DNA of 18,124 bases, from contig CAYQAJ010000087.1 in the NCBI GenBank assembly GCA_964415245.1, forward strand, positions 1 through 18,124, read 5' to 3'. The stretch comes from CAYQAJ01 sp964415245. GTDB lineage: Bacteria > Planctomycetota > Planctomycetia > Pirellulales > Pirellulaceae. The position numbers and the translations under genes are program-made. Under the pieces are notes generated by a model that worked only from the letters and a program-made list of their open reading frames with translations, was not told the origin of the DNA and did not search any database. Of this stretch, positions 14,147 through 18,124 are shown piece after piece; the first letter of the stretch is position 1; each line of letters begins with the position of its first letter.

Positions 14147-14464
14147 ATGGAACTGGATGATGAACTGTGTTTGTGTTTTCACGTGTCAGTGCGGAAGGTA
14201 AAGAACTTTCTCCGCATCGAGAAGCCTCGCCGCGTGGGCCAGCTCAGCGAGTGCTTTGGCGCAGGCACCGGCTGCGGGTGGTGCCGCCCATATCTGAATA
14301 AGCTCTACGAGCAAGCGCAGCAAGAAGCCGCGGCTGCGTGCGATTCGACGAGCGTCGAGCTACCCGAAGCCGACGAGTACGCCCGCCTGCGCACCCATTA
14401 CGTGAAGGAAGGGAAGGGGACGCCGCCGCCGGGGGCTACGCCGATCCGGGACGACGAAAGTTGA
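14147..14464 (+). CDS. Bfd-like [2Fe-2S]-binding protein
   Basis: A 105-aa protein whose first 55 residues match the bacterioferritin-associated ferredoxin (Fer2_BFD) domain: C8-x-C10 (LCLCFHVS), 32 residues, then C43-x2-C46 (GTGCGWCRPYL). The four cysteines should hold a [2Fe-2S] cluster. E. coli Bfd is about 64 aa; here a charged tail (about 56-105, ending PPPGATPIRDDES) of no known function is added. Bfd helps release iron from bacterioferritin, but no bacterioferritin gene is in the window, so another redox partner is possible. The ATG at 14147 has GGAG about 10 nt upstream. It sits between the methyltransferase and DUF1501 genes. Confidence 0.88.
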   Translation: MELDDELCLCFHVSVRKVKNFLRIEKPRRVGQLSECFGAGTGCGWCRPYLNKLYEQAQQEAAAACDSTSVELPEADEYARLRTHYVKEGKGTPPPGATPIRDDES

Positions 14465-14542
14465 CCGTTTGGGCTTGTCCGCGTTACCTGCACGGTTTCG
14501 CTTGCATTGGCCGGCGCGGATTTCGATAATGCTGGCACTCCT

Positions 14543-14548
14543 GGAGGG
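14543..14548 (+). promoter_or_regulatory. Shine-Dalgarno site favouring a GTG start for the DUF1501 gene
   Basis: GGAGGG ends 7 nt before the in-frame GTG at 14556, while the ATG at 14529 has no ribosome site. The choice changes only nine N-terminal residues. Confidence 0.6.
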
Positions 14549-14555
14549 CCCAGCG

Positions 14556-16079
14556 GTGCCCCGCTCGCAATCGTCACGCCATGAGCAGTCATCGCACATC
14601 GCGCCGCCGTCGCGCGACACGGCGCGCAGAGCCGGCTCATTGCAAAGCGCGACATTCGGCCTCTTGAACCGCCGCGACCTGTTGCGGGTCGGTTCGCTGG
14701 GTCTGGCCGCGTCAGCGCTTCCGGCCGCGCTCACCCGTTCGCTCGCTGCGCTGGAAGTACAGCCGGAATTGTCGGCTGTGCACGCGCGTGGCAAAGCCGA
14801 CGCCGTGATCGTGCTGTGGATGGCCGGCGGCGTTACGCACATTGACTCGTTCGACCCCAAGCCGCAGGCGCCGCAGGAGATCCGCGGCACGTTGGGCGAC
14901 ATCGGCACCAGCCTCACCGGCGTGCGGTTCTGCGAAACGATGCCCGAGCTGGCCAAGGTCGCCGACAGAATCGCTCTGGTGCGCAGCTACTCGCATGACA
15001 GCGACGATCACCTCATCAGCCAGGTGTTCACGCTCTCGGGCCACCGGGTCACGCAGAGCCAGCTCTACAGCGAGCCCAACATCGGCTCGGTTGTGTCGTA
15101 CCTGTGTGGGCCGCGGCGCGGGCTGCCGGGCTACATCGCCGTGCCGGGCATCACGCGGCCCGGGCCGCCGCCGTACAACCTGTTCGTGGGCGGATGGCTG
15201 GGGAGCCGCTTCGTGCCGTATGCGTTGGGCGGGCTGCCGGCCGAACCCGACTTCACGGTGGGCGAGAAGCTGATCGATCCGCCGTCGCAGGTGGAAGAGG
15301 ACTTGCAGCCTCGTTCGCTCAAGCTGCCCGAGGAGATTCCGCTGTCGCGTCTCGATCGCCGCGTCGAGCTGCGGCAGAGTCTTGACGCCGCTCTCGGCCG
15401 ACTCGAACGCGACGACGCGCTGCTGGCCGCCGACGAGCAATACCACAGCGCCTTGCGACTCTTGCAGACGCCCGAGGTTCGCGACGCTTTCGACTTCGCC
15501 GGCGAGCCACAGAAGGTGCGGCAGGCGTACGGGCGAACGAAATTGGGCGGCCGGTGTCTGGTGGCGCGGCGGCTGGTCGAAGCGGGTGCGCGGTTCGTGC
15601 TGGTCGACTACGGTTACGACCCCGACTACGGCAACGTGTGGGACAACCACAACGCGCCGTCGCAGAATCACCCGCCGATTCAGGAGATGTGCCGCCGCGG
15701 GTATCACCTGGCGGGAATGGACAAGGCGTTTGCGGCGCTCGTCACCGATCTGGCGGAGCGGGGGATGCTCGAGCGGACGCTGGTCGTGTATCTAACCGAG
15801 TTCGGCCGCACGCCGCGAATCAATCCCAACGGAGGCCGCGACCACTGGGGAGCCGCGGGCTCGATCTTCTTTGCCGGCGGCGGCACCAAGGCGGGGCAAG
15901 TGATCGGCGCCACCGACGAGCACGCCGCCGCTCCCACCACGCATCCGTACACGCCGGCCGACGTGGCAGCCACGATGTATGCCGCCCTGGGAATCGACCC
16001 GGCCACCATGGTGTACGACATGCTCGACCGCCCACGGCCGATTCTTGACGAAGGCAGCGTGATGAGCGAGCTGTTCTGA
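14556..16079 (+). CDS. DUF1501 family protein, Tat-exported
   Basis: A 507-aa protein of the DUF1501 family, which is greatly expanded in planctomycetes and related to the alkaline phosphatase/sulfatase fold. The N-terminus holds a twin-arginine signal (LLNRRDLLRVGSLGLAASAL, RR at 39-40), so it is exported folded. Family marks are AVIVLWMAGGVTHIDSFDPK, RSYSHDSDDH, YGRTKLGGRCLVARRLVEAGARFV and LTEFGRTPRINPNGGRDHW. In other planctomycetes such genes usually pair with a DUF1549/DUF1553 cytochrome-type gene; none is here, and the neighbours are sulfatases and a Bfd-like gene. The GTG at 14556 was chosen for its ribosome site (ATG at 14529 is the alternative). The stop lies 4 nt from the convergent M20 stop. 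Biochemical function is unknown. Confidence 0.92.
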   Translation: MPRSQSSRHEQSSHIAPPSRDTARRAGSLQSATFGLLNRRDLLRVGSLGLAASALPAALTRSLAALEVQPELSAVHARGKADAVIVLWMAGGVTHIDSFDPKPQAPQEIRGTLGDIGTSLTGVRFCETMPELAKVADRIALVRSYSHDSDDHLISQVFTLSGHRVTQSQLYSEPNIGSVVSYLCGPRRGLPGYIAVPGITRPGPPPYNLFVGGWLGSRFVPYALGGLPAEPDFTVGEKLIDPPSQVEEDLQPRSLKLPEEIPLSRLDRRVELRQSLDAALGRLERDDALLAADEQYHSALRLLQTPEVRDAFDFAGEPQKVRQAYGRTKLGGRCLVARRLVEAGARFVLVDYGYDPDYGNVWDNHNAPSQNHPPIQEMCRRGYHLAGMDKAFAALVTDLAERGMLERTLVVYLTEFGRTPRINPNGGRDHWGAAGSIFFAGGGTKAGQVIGATDEHAAAPTTHPYTPADVAATMYAALGIDPATMVYDMLDRPRPILDEGSVMSELF

Positions 16080-16083
16080 TGTC

Positions 16084-17319
16084 CTATGCCTCGTTCGCCG
16101 TGGCCAGGCACAGCGCGATGCGGCAGGCGTCGTGGAAGTCGGCCAGGTCGAGCGCTTCGTCGACGGTGTGCGGATTCAACTGCCCGCAACCGAGCGATAC
16201 GGCGGGAATGCCCCGCGCCGTGAGCCAGTTGGCGTCGAGCCCGCCGTTGGATACGGCGCGGATCGGCTCGCGCCCCACGCGGCGCACAGCGTGTTCCGCC
16301 GCCAGCACGCACGGCTCGTCGTCGCGCAGACGATACGACTCGTAATCGAGCCGGCCGTTGCAACGCACGCTGCCCGTGGCGCCGGCCACATTCTTTACCG
16401 CTTGGACCGCTTTCTGGAATGACGTTTCGATCTGCCGCACGATGCGCTGGCGAAAGGCGGGATCATGACTGCGTGCTTCGGCCCGTACCACGACGCGATC
16501 GGTGACGACGTTGGTGGCCTCTCCGCCGTCGATGATGCCGACGTTGCTGGTGCCGTGATTCTTGCCCTTATCGATCTTCCCGTGCCAGCCGCTTTGGTGC
16601 AGGTCGGCGATGGCCAGCGACGCGATGGCGATGGCGCTCACGCCCCACTCGGGAGCGCCTCCCGCGTGGCTGGCGATGCCGTCGACTTCGATGCGAATGC
16701 GGTAGCCACCCGTGGCGCCGATCGTCACCTTCGCCGGCGAGCCGCCATCCCAATTGATCGTCATTCGCGGACGGCCCAGCAGTTTTTTGTCGACGGAGCG
16801 AGCACCGAACAGGCCGATCTCTTCCTGCACGAACCAGCAAAACGTGAGCGGCGGATGGGGTAAGCCGCGCTCCAGAATCTCCAGCGCCACCGACAGCAGC
16901 ACGGCGCACCCGGCGCGATCGTCGGCTCCCAGGGCGGTGCGCGGATCGGTCGACCGCACCAGTCCATTCTGCTGTCGCGGCCGCGAGCCGACGCACAGCG
17001 GCACGGTATCCATGTGCGCGGTCATGAGCCGCCGACCGCCGCGCAACGTGCCGGGAAGCGTGAGAATCAGATTGCCACATTCGCCCGGAGTTTGGGGCTG
17101 CTTGTGCGTGGCGTCGTTGTGAATGGAGCGGGCCGGCGCGCCGGCGCGACGAAGCGAGTCGCGCAGGAACCGCGCGACTTGTGCTTCCTGACCGCTACGG
17201 CCGGGCATCGCCATGAGCTGCATCACCAGCTTCGTGGCGCGGCGAAGGTTCGGTTCGGGGAGAGTGGTCGGCGGGGAGGATTTGGTCGGTTGTTTGGCTC
17301 GCGGCATCTTTTTAGGCAT
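16084..17319 (-). CDS. M20 family metallopeptidase (PepT-like)
   Basis: A 411-aa di-zinc peptidase. The family residues are all visible: TAHMDTVP (H102, D104), LGADDRAG (D133), FVQEEIGLFG (catalytic E166, ligand E167), NWDGG (D191), the lid-domain SHAGG (H218) and LNPHTVDE (H384). This order fits the M20 family near tripeptidase T and Gly-Met-type aminopeptidases, acting on small peptides in the cytoplasm. The first 20 residues are Lys/Pro-rich (MPKKMPRAKQPTKSS) with no hydrophobic core, so no signal peptide. The ATG at 17319 is used; ATG at 17307 is a close alternative and neither has a purine-rich ribosome site. Its 3' end almost touches that of DUF1501, and no terminator lies between them. 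Confidence 0.92.
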   Translation of the reverse strand: MPKKMPRAKQPTKSSPPTTLPEPNLRRATKLVMQLMAMPGRSGQEAQVARFLRDSLRRAGAPARSIHNDATHKQPQTPGECGNLILTLPGTLRGGRRLMTAHMDTVPLCVGSRPRQQNGLVRSTDPRTALGADDRAGCAVLLSVALEILERGLPHPPLTFCWFVQEEIGLFGARSVDKKLLGRPRMTINWDGGSPAKVTIGATGGYRIRIEVDGIASHAGGAPEWGVSAIAIASLAIADLHQSGWHGKIDKGKNHGTSNVGIIDGGEATNVVTDRVVVRAEARSHDPAFRQRIVRQIETSFQKAVQAVKNVAGATGSVRCNGRLDYESYRLRDDEPCVLAAEHAVRRVGREPIRAVSNGGLDANWLTARGIPAVSLGCGQLNPHTVDEALDLADFHDACRIALCLATANEA

Positions 17320-17400
17320 GGGGCGGGAGGATTACCGATGGGCGTGCGAATGAGCGCGTTGGCGTGAATTAACGGCCCGGTTCACGGCCGACGAGCCTCT

Positions 17401-17489
17401 ATCGTAACCAGGAAGGGGCCGTTATCGTAACCCGGGCAGGGCGGCATGGCGCGACGTACTTCGCCCTCGCTGACGCTTCGGGTTACGAT
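17401..17489. repeat. ATCGTAACC repeats forming a 10-bp inverted pair
   Basis: ATCGTAACC occurs directly at 17401-17409 and 17424-17432. ATCGTAACCC (17424-17433) is perfectly inverted by GGGTTACGAT at 17480-17489. The segment before the last arm (CCTCGCTGACGCTTCGGG) has the look of a dispersed repeat. It lies in the divergent gap between the M20 gene and the deoxyribosyltransferase-like gene and ends 9 nt before the latter's ATG. Confidence 0.6.
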
Positions 17490-17498
17490 TTGAACACC

Positions 17499-17966
17499 AT
17501 GCGAATTTTTCTCGCTGGAATCATGCAGGGCTCGCATCGCGGGGCCGAGCTACACGATCAGCAGTATCGCGAACAGCTCGCCGCGCTGTTGGCCCAGTAC
17601 TGGCCGCATGCTGAAATCTACGACCCGCTGGCCGACCACCAGAATTCGATCGACTACGACGCCGATCGGGGCAAGCGAGTCTTCTTCCATCATAATCGCC
17701 TATGCCGCGAGGTCGACCTGGTGTTGGCGTTCGTGCCCGAAGCCTCGATGGGCACGGCGATCGAAATGTGGGAAGCGCACGAGCACGGCCGCGCGGCGGT
17801 CGTAACGGTCAGCCTGCTGGTGCACAATTGGGCCGTTCGGTTTTTGAGCCACGAGGTGTACCCAGACATCGAATCGCTGGAATCCGCATTGGCCAGCGGA
17901 CAATTGCAGCGGCGGATTGCCGAGGTGCTGGCCGAGCGGAATAATCCAACAGCGACGACCAAGTAG
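17499..17966 (+). CDS. Nucleoside 2-deoxyribosyltransferase-like protein
   Basis: A 155-aa Rossmann-like protein of the nucleoside 2-deoxyribosyltransferase superfamily. It begins MRIFLAGIMQGS (strand 1 and the glycine loop), has YDPLADHQ (41-48), and the family's D-x-V-x-A-x-x-x-x-x-S-x-G-T-x-x-E block as DLVLAFVPEASMGTAIE (73-89), where E89 is the expected catalytic glutamate. Family enzymes exchange or hydrolyse the base of deoxynucleosides; related proteins hydrolyse dNMPs. The ATG at 17499 is used because it begins strand 1; a TTG at 17490 is the only in-frame alternative. No ribosome site is evident and an inverted repeat ends just upstream. No neighbouring nucleotide-salvage gene is visible. 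Confidence 0.8.
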   Translation: MRIFLAGIMQGSHRGAELHDQQYREQLAALLAQYWPHAEIYDPLADHQNSIDYDADRGKRVFFHHNRLCREVDLVLAFVPEASMGTAIEMWEAHEHGRAAVVTVSLLVHNWAVRFLSHEVYPDIESLESALASGQLQRRIAEVLAERNNPTATTK

Positions 17967-18010
17967 GTCCCGCTTGCCGAGCGGAACCGGGAACCACGTT
18001 CATCGGGAAG

Positions 18011-18073
18011 TCACAAATCACAAATCACAAACAACTTTCAAATTCCAAATGCTAAAGCTCCAAACGAGTCAAA
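18011..18073. repeat. Heptamer repeat island (TCACAAA and CNAAATN words)
   Basis: Nine consecutive 7-mers: TCACAAA three times, then CAACTTT, CAAATTC, CAAATGC, TAAAGCT, CCAAACG, AGTCAAA. The island follows the deoxyribosyltransferase-like gene and precedes the right copy of the 36-bp inverted repeat by 15 nt. It shares the AAGCTCCAAA segment with 7678-7687. Confidence 0.75.
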
Positions 18074-18088
18074 TCGACGGGCCGCCAT

Positions 18089-18124
18089 CCCCGGCCTTCC
18101 GGCCTTGTTCTTACCCACATTTTT
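18089..18124 (-). repeat. Right copy of the 36-bp inverted repeat
   Basis: The reverse complement of these last 36 bases matches 30-65 with one mismatch. The window ends inside the T-run of this copy, so the element may be longer. Confidence 0.8.

Noticed and set aside
30..18124. The window as a transposon bounded by terminal inverted repeats.
   Set aside because: No transposase, integrase or target duplication is seen and the content is ordinary chromosomal genes. Kept only as a repeat observation.
1..18124. tRNA, rRNA or known riboswitch genes.
   Set aside because: Reading both strands I found no cloverleaf with a T-loop GTTCRA pattern, no rRNA-like block and no recognisable riboswitch core; a covariance-model search would settle it.

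Overview
The window reads as chromosomal DNA of a Planctomycetota bacterium, most likely of the Pirellulales type. This is inferred from high GC content, three formylglycine-type sulfatases, a Tat-exported DUF1501 protein, a cyanobacterial/planctomycete-style Gly-rich RRM protein, and intergenic DNA full of short word-like repeats. No rRNA, tRNA, CRISPR, transposase, integrase or phage gene was seen.

Layout. 1-1023: an inverted-repeat copy, a repeat island, yqgE (+), then a composite heptamer island between convergent genes. 1024-2130: M24 metallopeptidase (-). 2131-2535: divergent spacer with a long imperfect hairpin. 2536-5801: a probable operon of PPP phosphatase, sulfatase 1 and DegT/DnrJ aminotransferase. 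5868-8045: exported TPR protein, small membrane protein, PNPOx-like flavin protein and an unrecognised 117-aa protein. 8046-8562: the largest gene-free stretch. 8563-9192: ICMT-like membrane methyltransferase. 9408-9990: RRM gene with its own -10 box, long leader and strong terminator. 10188-16079: a co-directional run of two tandem sulfatases, a Trm112-type zinc ribbon/SAM methyltransferase, a Bfd-like [2Fe-2S] protein and DUF1501. 16084-17319: M20 peptidase (-), convergent with DUF1501. 17499-17966: nucleoside 2-deoxyribosyltransferase-like protein. The end carries another heptamer island and the inverted partner of the first repeat.

How the genes may work together. Three exported sulfatases and DUF1501 fit the usual planctomycete investment in periplasmic or outer breakdown of sulfated polymers. 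Nothing in the window shows which substrate is used. The M24 and M20 peptidases, YqgE, TPR and PNPOx-like genes look like ordinary housekeeping or stress genes.

The most unusual signal is not a protein. At least six intergenic islands are built from different 7-nt words that keep strict 7-nt periodicity. Two of them contain near-perfect long inverted repeats, one wraps a dRS3-like element, and two supply the start codon of the following reading frame.
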